DNA from: Parasitella parasitica
Lineage: Eukaryota; Mucoromycota; Mucoromycetes; Mucorales; Mucoraceae
DNA length: 32,877 bases
Assembly: GCA_025201805.1 (NCBI GenBank)
Contig: MU619331.1
Coordinates: forward strand, 73,778-106,654
Reading direction: 5' to 3'
Shown here: piece by piece, positions 11,061-22,155 of the stretch
Layout of the letters: each line of letters begins with the position of its first letter
How positions within the stretch are numbered: the first letter of the stretch is position 1
Position numbers and translations under genes: made by a program
The notes under the pieces: generated by a model
Told to the model about the DNA's origin: nothing
Seen by the model: only the letters and a program-made list of their open reading frames with translations
The model's database searches: none

Positions 11061-12449
11061 TCTTGTATATCTAGAGAGATGTATAAAACTTTTAAAAAAG
11101 GAAAACGAAAGTAAAAAAAATTTGCAGGTCCATCTTTATATGAGCACAGCAAGAAAGTAAAAAATTTTCATCGACATTACCCAATTAGATACCATCATCC
11201 AAGTTGCATTACCAGCCTCTTTTTTCCAGTCAAACCTGCATTTAATGGTTTTAATGAGGTATACTGTTTTGTTGCTAAGCAATTGAGAGATCTGAAGCGT
11301 TCTTACTAAATGCTATGTTATTTTAAATGTGGTATTGCACATTATTCAATGATGTCGATTATTTCAAAAAGTAGAAGTGGGTGCTTCTGTTGAATATCAG
11401 GAGAAATGTTAATCGATCAATGATCGCCTCACCTTCACTAACTTGTAATTTGAAAGAAAAATGACAGGGATACTTCATGATTGCAGTACATTGTAGAGTC
11501 ATATTTCTATACATTCTAATATTTGAACTAATATCCTTTCCAATGAAAAGAGCTAGAATTGCAACATTAACCACTCATTAGCAGCCTTTTTTCCCCTCGA
11601 ACCTTAGGTTTTCTTGACAAAATACAAAAATAGTTCAAAGACTACGTGCATGTCACTTTTTCGGCTACTATTTGGACCAAATACGCTTGATCTATCCTTC
11701 AATTGATGATGAAAATGGCTGCGGTAAAACTCTGGGTCACTTTTCTCACATTCAATTCGCATTCAGATTCTGACAGCAATTATGAGTTTTACTTAATAGT
11801 ACAGCTTTTACTTGTAGATTGAACAGTGCTAAATATGCACAAAGCTCACACCTAAAATCTTGAGGAAGACTCGATATCTAACAAAGCTGTCTTTCACCAA
11901 ATATTTTACATTTTCACTAGTCAAGGCTAGATTACATTGGTTGGATTTGATTTTTTTTTGGGGTATTACGCACTCAAAATGTACCATACAAAAAAAAAGA
12001 GGTCTTTGCATAGTTATAAGGTTATAAAAATGTCTATAACCATCCGAATTAGAGCATATAGTTTTGATTACTCTGCAGCGCATAACCCTGATAGTTCACC
12101 AAAGCCTCCAAAAATTACCAAACTCGACAACAGCATGAGAGCTAATAGGTTGTGGTGATGCATTATCCCCACAAGCGAGTTTATAACGCAGCTTCGTTTA
12201 CATTTAATCAGCAAGACCACCTCCGCCGATTGTGCGGTCCGACTCAATTCTGTTTTATGCCTACGATGTGAAAGTTTTCAAGATATGGCCACGGTCGTTA
12301 AGCGGAAAGTACGCACACAATTCAAAAAAATAAAAGTGTACACACTATACTCCTCGCTGACTGTTGTTGCAAATGAATGATATGGTTCACAGGTTACCGC
12401 CAATTGATTGATTAATAAGGCATGATAAAACATCTACTAAATCTACAAA
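11061..12449. other. Intergenic region with decayed-looking open frames
   Basis: 1.39 kb between two minus-strand genes. The right of it is the 3' flank of the tRNA methyltransferase and the left is the promoter/5' UTR of the zinc-knuckle gene. Minus-strand open frames of 71 codons (11359-11574) and 84 codons (11829-12083) and a plus-strand one of 73 codons (11937-12158) show no family I know and do not splice into a longer protein that I can defend. They may be relics of an old insertion. No RNA gene recognised. Confidence 0.4.
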
Positions 12450-13915
12450 TCACACTTTTTTTATAGTTGAAGAGCCATTTTTCGATAAAGTATACAGATA
12501 AGCCTCTAACCCACCGATACTTATGGGAAGGACGTTATCTACCCTCCATAATTTCTGACACCAGTCGTACTGTAAAACCCTATTCATTAACTTAAGACCC
12601 TGGGTGACAATGTAGGCCTTGCCATCTGGTTTCAAAACTCTATGCATTTGCTTGACAAATTTAGGATAAAGCTTCACAGCATAAAAACTATGAGTACAGC
12701 GAATCTATACAATATACATTATTATTCATCATCATACCCCTTGAATTTGCTGATATGAATTTTCTCTAATTCCCCATGGCCAGTCTAAAATAAATCACAT
12801 TGTTCAATATTTGTAATAAAGCTATTTTAGATCCAAACAGCATACCCGAAACAATAGAATCAATGAAACCATCTCTAAAACAGAGTTTTCTGCCATCACT
12901 CAGCAAAAGGTCTAAATTCTTAAGCTGACAATGTTGAACGTTCCCTAAAGCTTTTTCTACTAATGTCTTGACCTTAACTATACACCAGTAAAGTCATGTG
13001 AGCATCTAAATGTCATCATTGTACATATACTAGTGCACTATACCTTCGCTGCCTAACCAGAAGACGTCTTTAAAACGAGATGCGCCTTCATGTAATGCAA
13101 AATATGGGTAGTCAATCACCCTTCTCTTTAGTTGTAGCAGACTACTTACCCTCTATTGGGATAGTGCCAGTGCCACAGCACATGTCTAGTATGACCTGAC
13201 CTGGTTTCGGATCTGCTACAAGAGCTAAACAATAAGCAATGCATGGATTTAAGCTTGTACGTCCCACGAAAACTCTATTTCGTCGTTTTTGGTTCTGCAA
13301 TGGAATATCGACTCCTAATAGCAGTATAACCGATTCTTCATTCGCCGAGGGATCATCCAAACGATTTAAATATGCACTATCCGACGTTTGAAACCATAAA
13401 GAAACGATCTCGTAAGTAAAATCTGTCATCTTCACTTTCCAATGTTTGAAGAAATCGCTGAATGCGAAGCCAATGTAGCCCGCAATTTCCTGGCTTGGTG
13501 CTTTGTGCTTGATTTGCTCCTTTTTAAATGTAGCTCTGAATGATGTTGTTGTGTTTTCATCTTGAGAATCCTCTGTAATGACGCTATACCAGGGTGCTTT
13601 TTTTGTTTGATCGCTTATATAGTCGTACGTGAGTTGCAGCTCTGCAAATGTGGCAGCTGGGATCACTGATTCAGAGGCAACCAATGTGACACTGTAGATA
13701 CTGAGAAGCTGAACATTTTGGATGTATTGTTTAAGTGCGTCAATGCTATCAGCTGTGCAGAATAGATGGACGCGACCTGTCTTGGGCGCATAGCTGTATA
13801 AGGGTTGCTGTATATCTGCAAGTGTCGCCTCAATGTCTTTGCCTGCTACTGATTCAAAGCCTGATAGGTTTACACTAGGATTCAGCATACAATAGTACGC
13901 CCCATTAAAGCTCAT
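12450..13915 (-). CDS. THUMP-domain tRNA (guanine-N2)-methyltransferase (THUMPD3/Trm14-like)
   Basis: Predicted SAM-dependent methyltransferase making N2-methylguanosine in tRNA, as known for THUMPD3/TrmN/Trm14. Minus-strand exons: 13915-13150, 13085-13044, 12977-12846, 12784-12738, 12671-12450; introns 61-66 nt; 402 aa. The N-terminal half (about residues 95-205) has the THUMP-type pattern that ends in a hydrophobic strand (ILLLGVDI). It is followed by the family block TSLNPCIAYCLALVADPKPG and SAM motif I, LDMCCGTGTIPIEG (about 243-256). Motif IV is DWPWG (about 314-318), replacing the DLPFG/NPPY type. The C-terminus has LYPKFVKQMHRVLKPDGKAY and a GG-x-AYLY strand. The start at 13915 (MSFNGAYYCM...) matches the family; an in-frame codon at 14050 could extend it by 45 residues but reads like leader sequence. 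Human THUMPD3 works with TRMT112, which is not in this window. Confidence 0.9.
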
Positions 13916-14099
13916 CTTCGTTACCTTCAGGTACATGGAATAACACATGAATTCTCTTTGGCATCTTAAGCGAAGGATGAAAGCTACTGCATTGATTGAA
14001 AATATTTTCCTTTTCGTTGTATGCTTGTGGCTTTCAAATACAGATAACAAAATCCAACGTCATGTTTGTTTGGATCATACTTGTCTATCGTAATAAGCA

Positions 14100-14163
<64 letters not shown>

Positions 14164-14362
14164 CAGTCTGTTACTACAGCCTACTGCCTGACCATCCTCG
14201 AGAGAGGGGGGTACACTCAATGTCTAATCATTCATGACAATGTCAAACATTTCGGCCATTCAAATGCGCACGCAAGAACAACCCGCATAAACAAGCAAAG
14301 GGAGAGATGCTTTTTTGTTATCATTGCAACGCCACTAATTTCAACTCTCTTCTCACACAATC
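13916..14362. promoter_or_regulatory. Divergent promoter between the tRNA methyltransferase and VPS26
   Basis: 447 bp separate the two divergent start codons, so both promoters must lie here. The striking element is an uninterrupted 60-A run at 14101-14160. A GC-richer patch follows (14161-14300). No classic TATA box is obvious for either gene. Plus- and minus-strand open frames through the A run (poly-Lys or poly-Phe) are artefacts of the homopolymer. Confidence 0.5.
14101..14160. repeat. Homopolymer of 60 A
   Basis: Exactly 60 consecutive A residues as given, in the divergent promoter about 190 bp from the methyltransferase start and about 200 bp from the VPS26 start. Poly(dA:dT) tracts disfavour nucleosomes in fungal promoters. 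The exact length may be an assembly or polymerase-slippage product. Confidence 0.9.
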
Positions 14363-15641
14363 ATGGATGTATGTATATGTGGTTATTTGATATTTATATT
14401 TCAGCTTTGTATATATATATACTAAGTAATAGTATGTGAAAAAAAAAGAGCCTGTTTGGAATATCGAAATCGCTAGTGGATATTGATGTAGTGTTCCACA
14501 ATGAAGAACAAAGAAAACAGGCAGAAATTAAAGTTGAGAAAAATAGACGACAAAGGTATCCCATCTATCTTGACGGAGAAACGGTTTCTGGCAAGGTATC
14601 TACAACATACATACGTAAAACGTTAGAGTACTTACTGTAAAATGAAGATTGTGGTCAAGTTACGCGATAAAAAACGAGTGGATCACAATGGCATAAAAGT
14701 TAGCTTTATTGGGAGTATAGGCAGGTTACTAATTCACAAGTTTATGAGGGGACAGGTTCAAGCTAAGCAAATGCTTTATTTAGATCTGTTCCACGAAAGC
14801 AGTAAATCGTATTCATTCCTGAATCTCTCGCAAGATTTAATGTCGACGGGTGAACTAACACAACAGACAACAACGTTTGATTTTGAATTCAAAAACGTGG
14901 AGAAGCAATACGAGTGTTTTAACGGCGCTAATGTACGATTAAGATACTACGTATCACTTGAAATATCACGCAAATTCTCAGACATCATACGAGAGAAAGA
15001 TATTTGGGTATACTGCTACCCGACGTTGCCAACTGAAATCAGTACAAACAAAAAAATGGAAGTTGGCATTGAAGACAGTCTTCATATCGAATTCGAGTAC
15101 AACAAAGACAGGTGAGGAGAAGCCTTAGTGTTTGGCACATAAACAACTACACACACTGACTTGATTCAGGTACCATTTGCGAGACGTCATTGTTGGTAGG
15201 GTATTGTTCTATCTAATAAGAATCAAAATTAAAATGATGGAATTGTCCATCATTAAAAGGGAAACGACCGGATCAAGCAAGTATACATGACACAAGCTGT
15301 TGTATCCGCAATTAATTACTGTGAAATAGCACCTAATCTATATAATCAAAGTGAGAATATCACTAAATTTGAAATAATGGATGGTGCGCCTATCAAGGGA
15401 GAAATTATTCCAATACGATTGTTTCTTGGAGGGTACGAATTGGGACCCACATTTCAAGGTAATACGCATTTGCAACAACAAAAAGATCTACATCAGTCAT
15501 TTGATTTATATTGATTTCGTATGTATATATATAGACATCAATAAGAAGTTCTCTGTAAGGTACTATTTGAATTTGGTGCTAGTCGACGAGGAAAACAGAC
15601 GATATTTCAAACAGCATGAAATATTCATGTATCGCAAATGA
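14363..15641 (+). CDS. VPS26: Retromer subunit VPS26
   Basis: Arrestin-fold subunit of retromer, the endosome-to-Golgi cargo-retrieval complex (with Vps35 and Vps29). Exons: 14363-14368, 14449-14595, 14648-15111, 15170-15280, 15352-15458, 15535-15641; 313 aa against 327 in human VPS26A. Recognised blocks in order: DIDVVFHNEEQRKQAE, YLDGETVSGK, STGELTQQTTTFDFEF, GANVRLRYYVSLEISRK, KMEVGIEDSLHIEFEYNK, YHLRDVIVGR, KFEIMDGAPIKGE, IPIRLFLGGYE, NKKFSVRYYLNLVLVDEE and RRYFKQHEIFMYRK at the end. Both arrestin lobes are complete. The first exon is the least certain part: no in-frame ATG precedes SLFGISKSLV, so I place a 6-nt coding exon (Met-Asp) at 14363 before a GTATGT donor, with TACTAAG about 25 nt before the 14448 acceptor. 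Confidence 0.93.
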
Positions 15642-15894
15642 ATTTCACCTGATAGAAATCGTCGTCATAGTCATCTATCAGAAAGAGTGCGTGTGTGTAT
15701 TGTGAAGATACAATATCATGGGATGTTGTATATAAAATTGTAACACAAAAGTATATTGCTTTGTAAATTGGGTTATTTCTCTCTCTCTCTGTCTCCATTA
15801 TTTAATATCTCTAAAATAACAAAGGCACAAATGATGTATTATTTGTCTTTTGAGGTATTTTATCTATTTCTATCTTAACCTACATATTCGCCTC

Positions 15895-15908
15895 GTTGCT
15901 ATGGAAAC
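15895..15908. promoter_or_regulatory. RFX-type X-box, GTTGCTATGGAAAC
   Basis: A 14-bp imperfect palindrome (GTTGCT-AT-GGAAAC) that fits the established RFX/Crt1 consensus RYYNYY-N(0-3)-RRNRAC. It lies about 340 bp upstream of the kinase start codon. Binding and function are inference. Confidence 0.4.
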
Positions 15909-16170
15909 TCGTTGGCCATGAAATGCGTTGTATAAATTGTACAAAGGGAATCTCTAAATTGGGAGGCAGCATCTCTCTCAGTCAGAGGGACGAAAAAAGC
16001 TAATGATACACGCAACCCGGCGTCGTTTGTGCCATTGGATATACAAGCCACGACGGATCTCCTTCAAAAGTTGAGGCATTTTCACAATCTTGAATTTTCT
16101 GTGTCAGCCAAGAATACCCCAAATAAGGCACTATTTTGTCGGCTCCTGGTGATACAAAGAAACACTCCTG

Positions 16171-16178
16171 TATATAAA
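16171..16178 (+). promoter_or_regulatory. TATA box of the kinase gene
   Basis: TATATAAA located 67 bp before the kinase ATG, in the right orientation and at a distance that suits a short, A-rich 5' leader. Confidence 0.5.
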
Positions 16179-16244
16179 GAGGTTCTTTTTATTTTATTTT
16201 TTCATCTTTCAAAAAAAAAAAAAAACATTTAACAAGCCAAAATT

Positions 16245-17563
16245 ATGAGCACTACGGCAGCATACTCTACTAATGTGCATCGATTGTCACCTGGAGATAA
16301 CTGGCTGAACGACAACAAAGCATCCCCTCTTGTAGTAAATGAAAATACAAAACAACAAGCAAATTTATCAATCACAAATTACCTGAACATGAGTCTTAAC
16401 AGCTCAACCACTTTGTCGACAAACTCATCTACTGTGTCAATCAACAATAAACCGTGTAACAATATCAATCTTGATTGCTATAATCAATCCCTTTCATCAA
16501 CCGCATCTATCAACTCAAACAATAATCTTTCTAGACAGTCATCCAGTAATTGCAGTCGAAGACATCGTGCAGATACTCCTAGCTTGAAAGAATATGGCGA
16601 ATGCTACAAAAGACTTGGCCAAGGTACAACTGCAGTTGTTATGGTTGTTCGGAAGTTAGATCAAGAAGGTAGATCAGAAAAGCTGTATGCCATCAAGCAG
16701 TTCCGCAAAAAACAAAAACACGAGAGCGACAAAACCTACATGAAGAAGCTAACCAGTGAATTTTGCATTTCTTCGACATTTCAGCACCCCAATATTGTCG
16801 AAACTATTGATTTAGTTTTAGACGATAAAAAGCGATACTGTACAGTGATGGAATATGTAATGTATCAAATCTTTTGTTTATATGACAAAATACCTAACAT
16901 GACAATCCTCATATCCAGTGTCCTGGGGGAGATTTGTTTTCACGTATCATGGCCGAACGTATGACTGAAATCGAGATTGCATGCTGTTTCAAACAAATGG
17001 TACAGGGCTTATCTTATCTTCATTCAGTAGGTGTCGCTCACCGTGATATTAAGCCTGAAAATCTACTTTTGACTATGGATGGCAAACTCAAAATCACTGA
17101 CTTCGGTGTCTCCGATGTATATCGCTTTCCTTGGGAGTCAAAAGGCCGTTCAAGTAAAGGCCTTGTTGGCTCTGAGCCTTATATTGCCCCTGAAGCCTTT
17201 CAAGACAAAGAATACTGTGGTGCTTCCGCTGATGTTTGGTCGGCTGGTATTGTCTTTTATTGCCTTAGCTTGGGTGGTCTTGCATGGCACAAAGCAAAGA
17301 AGTCCGATAGCTCTTATTGTGGATACGTTCGCGCATTTGAAAAGAATGAAACATTTGAACTGTTTCGTCCATTATCAAATCATCAGAAGCGAATCCTGCG
17401 TAGAATGCTCGACCCAAATCCAGAATCGCGCATTACAGCCAATGAATTGCTGCAAGATCCTTACTTGCAATCCATTGCTGTGTGCCATAACTCAATTGAT
17501 GCGCATGGCCAAGTTCACAAACATACAGACGGTGTTCAGCCTATCTGTACTATAACAAAATAA
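16245..17563 (+). CDS. Serine/threonine kinase of the HAL/NPR1 family
   Basis: Fungal-specific kinase group known in yeast as Sat4/Hal4, Hal5 and Npr1, which control plasma-membrane transporters and ion or nutrient homeostasis. Exons 16245-16856 and 16919-17563, one 62-nt intron with CTAAC branch; 418 aa. Residues 1-110 are a disordered Ser/Thr/Asn-rich tail typical of the group. The kinase domain (about 117-390) has the glycine loop LGQGTTAVV, the ATP lysine in YAIKQF (K151), HRDIKPEN (about 245), DFGVSD (about 265) and APE in EPYIAPEAF. The blocks TSEFCISSTFQHPNI and EIACCFKQM are the group's hallmarks. All catalytic residues are present, so it should be active. Which paralogue it is cannot be told here. 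A candidate AATAAA lies at 17710. Confidence 0.93.
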
Positions 17564-20141
17564 TATAATTTGAAACTGTTTAGACTTACTTGTATACCAC
17601 CACATATTTATTATCTCATTCCCTTACCATTCTTTTATGTAATCTGTATATGCAATCCCCCCCCCCATTTCATTTTCACTGCTATATATGTTAAATCATG
17701 TTATATCCAAATAAATTCTCATATGGATTAGATGCGTAAATAAACATATGTATTCCTGACTTGATTACTGGAAATAATCATAATTTTTAACCTGATAATA
17801 TATTAAAGAACCAGTTTTCTTTGTTATCGACTTGTATTGCTTAAAATTACAATATAAATAGCTTTCGCTGCGCCTAGAACAAAGAGAAAACGGCATCTCC
17901 TCTACCCCCGCCACGATGAATAAGAGTCCAATAAGTCTACATATTATGACACACATTCTTTCATTTCTATTCCCTTCAAAAAATAAAACTCTATTTCTTT
18001 CTTGGCATAATATGTCTTGTTCCTGGCTTCTCTTTAATTCTGTCGAGTACCAGGTTTAGTGTATTATATTTGAAATTTCGCTGTGGTATTTCACGCATAC
18101 ACAGGATTTTATTTTCAACCAACAAGCTGACCCTGGAGGTGGTATAAGAACGAGGCAACTGTATATACAGGCTTATAAACTTTAAATCGGTGAAACCATG
18201 AACTGTGGCTATGATCAGAATGACCAAACTTACTTGTTTGCCACCGTACTACCGTGCTCTAGTCCATTATGTACCTGTATTCGGAAGGCACATATTAGTA
18301 ACTTCTTCCCGTGTTCCGCTCTAGACATAATGCGCATCGGAAAAAGGGGCACAATGTATTTTTGTCTACATTGGAAAGCAAGACATTTTAACGATGCTTG
18401 CCTGTCTCCTAACAAAAGAGGCACGATCCATCAGAAACACTCCTCAATTGGCCACCGGTTAATTTCATGCCTCGCATGAGCATAAAGCACGAAAACAGCT
18501 TTCTGCAATGTTGACTCTGGATTGTCTGATTTTATTACATTTGCCTTAATGCTATCTTGTGTAATACTCGAAATATCCGATTATCTTTTTGAACCTAGCG
18601 GCGTCCCATACATCCTATTGAAGACAAACCTTTTTTTTTTTTTTTNNNNNNNNNNTTACATACATTAGACTGAAATACTCTGCATTATTATGAATGAAGC
18701 TTGAATATGCGGACGATACTGCGCTTATAAACATTTGGAGGCTTTCATTTGTATAATTCTATTAAACCAAAACATGATTATGATCAACTTTCACGATAAC
18801 CTTCACCTTATTCACCTTTTTAGTTGCCATGTATATCAGTATCCACTTGGAGTCATTATAAACAACAGTATCAGCCCCTTCAGCACTAGAAACTTCTTTG
18901 AAGTATGAAAAAGTCAGAAGAATATAGGAATTTGGCAAGCTTTGTTTTCTCAAACATAGGCATTAATTGATTAATTTTTGTTAGTTACTAAATGAATACG
19001 ATGTATACTGATATATAAGACTTTTCAATCAACGTAAAAGCATATTTCTTAAAACCATTGATGCGACACCAGAATAACCATTATAGATTTAAATAACTTG
19101 CAATTTGATGACAACCTTATGAAAAGCTAAAACTGGAACTTGCATTTGATTATAATAAGTCGAAAATGACAATGCTCAATTCCACTAAGATGAAAAGACA
19201 TTATAATTAGTACTAGCAAGCCATGAAATAACACTCTTTTGGCCATAACTTTTGCAAAATAGACTGCAAAATCAAGACTAGACAGGTATACGATGTCTTG
19301 GATCCACACTATTTGATAAATATCTTGTGCAAAAAACATAAAAAACACATAAAAAAAAGCACCGCTTTTATTTTCTTCAAGGTTACTCTTTATGAAAACT
19401 AGATCCTTCCAGAAAACGGCATTGAGGAAGCAGTGGCATGATTTGCAAGATGTACCTATCCGAATTGTCTTGCTATGTTCATTTAATTGGCAGACATGAT
19501 TTCATGCTGACATATATTCCATAACCTAGTGTTTTCGAAGTTTTGACATCTGGTTGATTTAGAATTGATACATCAGAGTGCTTAGCCAGGAAGATTCAAT
19601 AGAACTACATTAAATATGGAAAGTTTTCGTCTTTGAAAATGAATATGAGGGCAAGAGCGACGAATGTCAGGCATTATTGACTTGGACTGAAAGGTATGTT
19701 TAGTGATTTTTTTATGGCTACCTTGATAAACGTCAAATCCAAACACTGTTAGACTTTGGTAACTACTTCAAAATTATATGGGCGGACAATTTGCAGTGGT
19801 TGGAAGGCACTCAACGACGTTTTGGTTCTCATCCCAAACTTATTTTTTTAATAGAGAAATCGATTTTAAAAAGGTGTGTGTGTGTGGGGGGGGGGTAATG
19901 ATTGACACCCTTTTTTTAAAGAGCATATAAACGTTGAACATAAAGGTGTAATATGAAGGAAATTTTAAATGCATATGTAGCACGGATAATTGAGGTAAAC
20001 AAAAGGTTTTAGTCTATTTTGCCTATTAGTGTAAATGACAGCTGTAGAATGTCGTATTTGTGCGACACAAGTAATATATATTTTTTGTTTGTATGGAGAC
20101 CTTGGTCTCGATTTCATTGAGGCACAAGTAATATATATAAT
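17564..20141. other. Gene-poor AT-rich region containing an assembly gap
   Basis: 2.58 kb with the kinase 3' flank on the left and the cyclase gene's 3' flank on the right. There are only short open frames (60-93 codons) on both strands, for example minus-strand 17991-18227 and 18230-18424 and plus-strand 18198-18479. None has a family I recognise, and adjoining frames are interrupted by stops, as in a decayed gene or old insertion. Homopolymer runs include an 11-C stretch near 17657 and a G run near 19886. A 10-N gap sits at 18646. Confidence 0.5.
18646..18655. other. Assembly gap (10 N)
   Basis: Ten N residues directly after a 15-T run (18631-18645). The true distance is unknown, so any feature crossing this point could be broken by the assembly. 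Confidence 0.99.
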
Positions 20142-21263
20142 TTATTTAATACAAATAGCATTTGGAGGAGAAGCAACGCCGTTTTCCTTGTTTAAAGGAG
20201 CACTAGTAAAAAAGTAAGTGTAGACATTGTCTTTTGCAGAATCTTCGGCCAGTGCTTCCAAGTAAAACATCTCACCGATTGGCATACCCCAACCACCGAG
20301 GAAGCAGGCATCTATTTAATGAGAAAAAAAAAAAAAACGTCGTCAAGTACTAGGTATTAATGATGACTAAAAAAATGCAAGGATAAACTTACGGCAGGAC
20401 TTTGTCCAGTCAGTAGGCGGGAAAGCTTCGAAAGGAAAATTATCTGACGCCACGGCAGCGAAATGATGATTCCACATCCATCTAAAAGTATCTTCGCATG
20501 CCTTGACACCAGCGCAGCTAGGACTCTTTGGATCTGTAATCTTTTCTTTGACTTGGTCGCCGTATCTTTCAAAAGCTTCCATCCAACCAGTGCGAACCAT
20601 CAAAATGTCACCAATCTCAAACGTAACGCCTTGAGCCTCAGCAACCTTGTCCAGTTCCTGCACAGTGATTTCGATTCTCTCAAAAGGATCGTAGGTTGGG
20701 TTGGTTTTAGCCGCCCATCTGCCATAATCAAGCAAAACAGCACGACCAGCGATGCCACGGCGAGCCATATGATGGATGGCAAGACGTCCATTGGATTCAG
20801 GGTTTCCTCTCGCAACCTCAGATGGCTTTACTCCATTATAGAACCTGCCAGAATCGAAATGGGCTACATGACGGAGGCCATCCCACTGGGTGGAAGATTG
20901 CGTATTAAAGTTATTGTAGCAATCATCAAATGACAGGTTGCCAGGTCCTAAGGGTCTGTATGAATGCTGGATTTCGGATCTCCCAAAAAGAACAGGTTGA
21001 GGCGATTCCAGTTTCCAATTGAGCGGGAAAACACTGCCTCTACGGACGCATTTAGAAGCCTACGACTGTGTCAGTATATATACTTTCAATGAGATATCTC
21101 CATGCTGTAGTATTACATTAGCGACTCGTTCCTCGGTCAGTAAATTCAATGTGCCCAGATTATCGTCTTCTCCCCAAATACCCCAAGCAGTTTTGGGGGG
21201 ATATTTAGGGTCGACAGGGAGTTGATCGTAGGAGGGTAATTGAGCAGTGCTTTTGTCAGTCAT
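20142..21263 (-). CDS. Cyclase-family metal hydrolase (kynurenine-formamidase-like fold)
   Basis: Member of the fungal 'putative cyclase' family (kynurenine formamidase-like metal-dependent hydrolases); substrate unknown. Minus-strand exons: 21263-21117, 21059-20393, 20311-20142; introns 57 and 81 nt; 327 aa. Residues seen: AWGIWGEDDNLGTLNLLT near the N-terminus (about 26-43), FPLNWKLESP (about 60-69), the metal-site segment STQWDGLRHVAHF (about 105-117, replacing the bacterial HGTHxD type), GRLAIHHMARRGIAGRAVLLD, GDILMVRTGW, VASDNFPFEAFP and the C-terminal FLGGWGMPIGEMFYLEAL. The intron 1 donor is GTAATA after Val-Ala-Asn; reading further to the next GT would leave an impossible 24-nt intron. 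A strong TATA box lies 65 bp upstream. Confidence 0.88.
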
Positions 21264-21327
21264 ACCTAGAAAGGGGGATATTATAGCGTATCAATTTAGG
21301 ACAAAAAGAAAGTGAACATGGCCCACT

Positions 21328-21336
21328 CCTTTTATA
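21328..21336 (-). promoter_or_regulatory. TATA box of the cyclase-family gene
   Basis: On the minus strand the sequence reads TATAAAAGG, beginning 73 bp upstream of the start codon at 21263. It is the clearest TATA element in the window. It also lies just beyond the stop codon of the SWIB gene (21411), which is transcribed toward it, so that gene's 3' UTR may overlap this promoter. Confidence 0.55.
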
Positions 21337-21410
21337 CATTCGCAGTAGAAAAATCAAGCTGAATTCGTGGGAAACGATTTGTATTTTATTGTCTTTATGT
21401 GTGAGGATTT

Positions 21411-22155
21411 TCATTCTTTTTGTGCCTCTCTCTCGAGCAAAATCTGCTTATATTTTGGCTGCTCCTCTTTGGGGATGACTGTAAAGCATTTCTGTGTGAA
21501 TTTGTTGATTGAAAATGCGGTCACCTCATCCTGCCCATCGCATAACTCCTTCAACTTGGCATCGCATTTCAAGACACGTTTATCAGTCTCTGACTGCAAA
21601 CCATGCTCTCTGATATAATCCCACATTTTCTTCACTGTCTGAGGACGTGAGCACTGTACAGGCCCATTTTTTTTTTTTTTTTTTTTTTAGCTCAAATACC
21701 TCGGGAAAAGATTTTCTCCTCAACTTACCAGATCTGTCTTGATAATGTCACTCAATGGCGGTGATACCTTGAGTAGCTGCCAGTCGATTACTCTCTTTTC
21801 TTTAGCTTCCTTCTTCTTTCTTGGCGCTGCTGGTTTTTTGATAGTTGCTGGTGTAGTTTTCTTGACCACCTTGGCCTCGATCTCATCAGCTCTACTCACC
21901 ACAGACGATGTCTTTTGTTGCTGGAAACTTACAAAAATGTCGCCGATGAACGCATTGATTTCTTTTTTAATAGGGTCTAGAGAAGCGCCTGTTTGGGACT
22001 CCAGTTTACGGCGAATAGTTTTTGTACTGATGGTGGAGAGGTCGGCGTCCCTTAAGATTGCTATTTTGGCATTTTCGTGTTTAACAGCTTTGACAGAAAC
22101 AGCAATTGCACCCTTATCATTTACCTTCGATATTGGCACGATATTTCTCACACAT
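21411..22155 (-). CDS. DEK-C / SWIB domain chromatin protein (Tri1/Uaf30-like)
   Basis: Nuclear protein resembling yeast Uaf30 (rDNA transcription) and Tri1. Minus-strand exons: 22155-22125 (31 nt), 22060-21729, 21653-21411; introns 64 and 75 nt; 201 aa. The spliced N-terminus reads MCEKYRANIEAILRDADLST, the DEK-C helix pattern ending ISTKTIRRKLE. A Lys/Ala/Pro-rich linker (KKPAAPRKKKEAKEKR) follows. The SWIB domain (about 112-190) has SRPQTVKKMWDYIREHGLQ, DKRVLKCDAKLKEL and FSINKFTQKCF. Intron 1 can be read through in frame, but that inserts 21 residues into the DEK-C core, so I prefer the spliced form. Intron 2 carries a 22-nt A run (coding strand) just before its acceptor. Confidence 0.88.

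Larger units (their letters stand above)
15642..16244. promoter_or_regulatory. Upstream region of the HAL-type kinase gene
   Basis: 603 bp between two plus-strand genes. It should contain the VPS26 3' UTR on the left and the kinase promoter on the right. Seen here: a CT microsatellite near 15778-15790, an RFX-like X-box at 15895-15908, a TATA box at 16171-16178 and an A-rich leader just before the start codon. A 67-codon frame at 16029-16232 shows no coding character. Confidence 0.45.

Noticed and set aside
13996-14439. 147-codon frame with poly-Lys (and its poly-Phe antisense)
   Set aside because: Created by the 60-A homopolymer; no other coding signal.
20463-20933. 156-codon plus-strand frame
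   Set aside because: Antisense to the well-supported second exon of the cyclase-family gene.
21060-21116. Read-through of cyclase intron 1 with a 24-nt intron
   Set aside because: 24 nt is below any workable intron size; the upstream GTAATA donor gives a normal 57-nt intron and restores family alignment.
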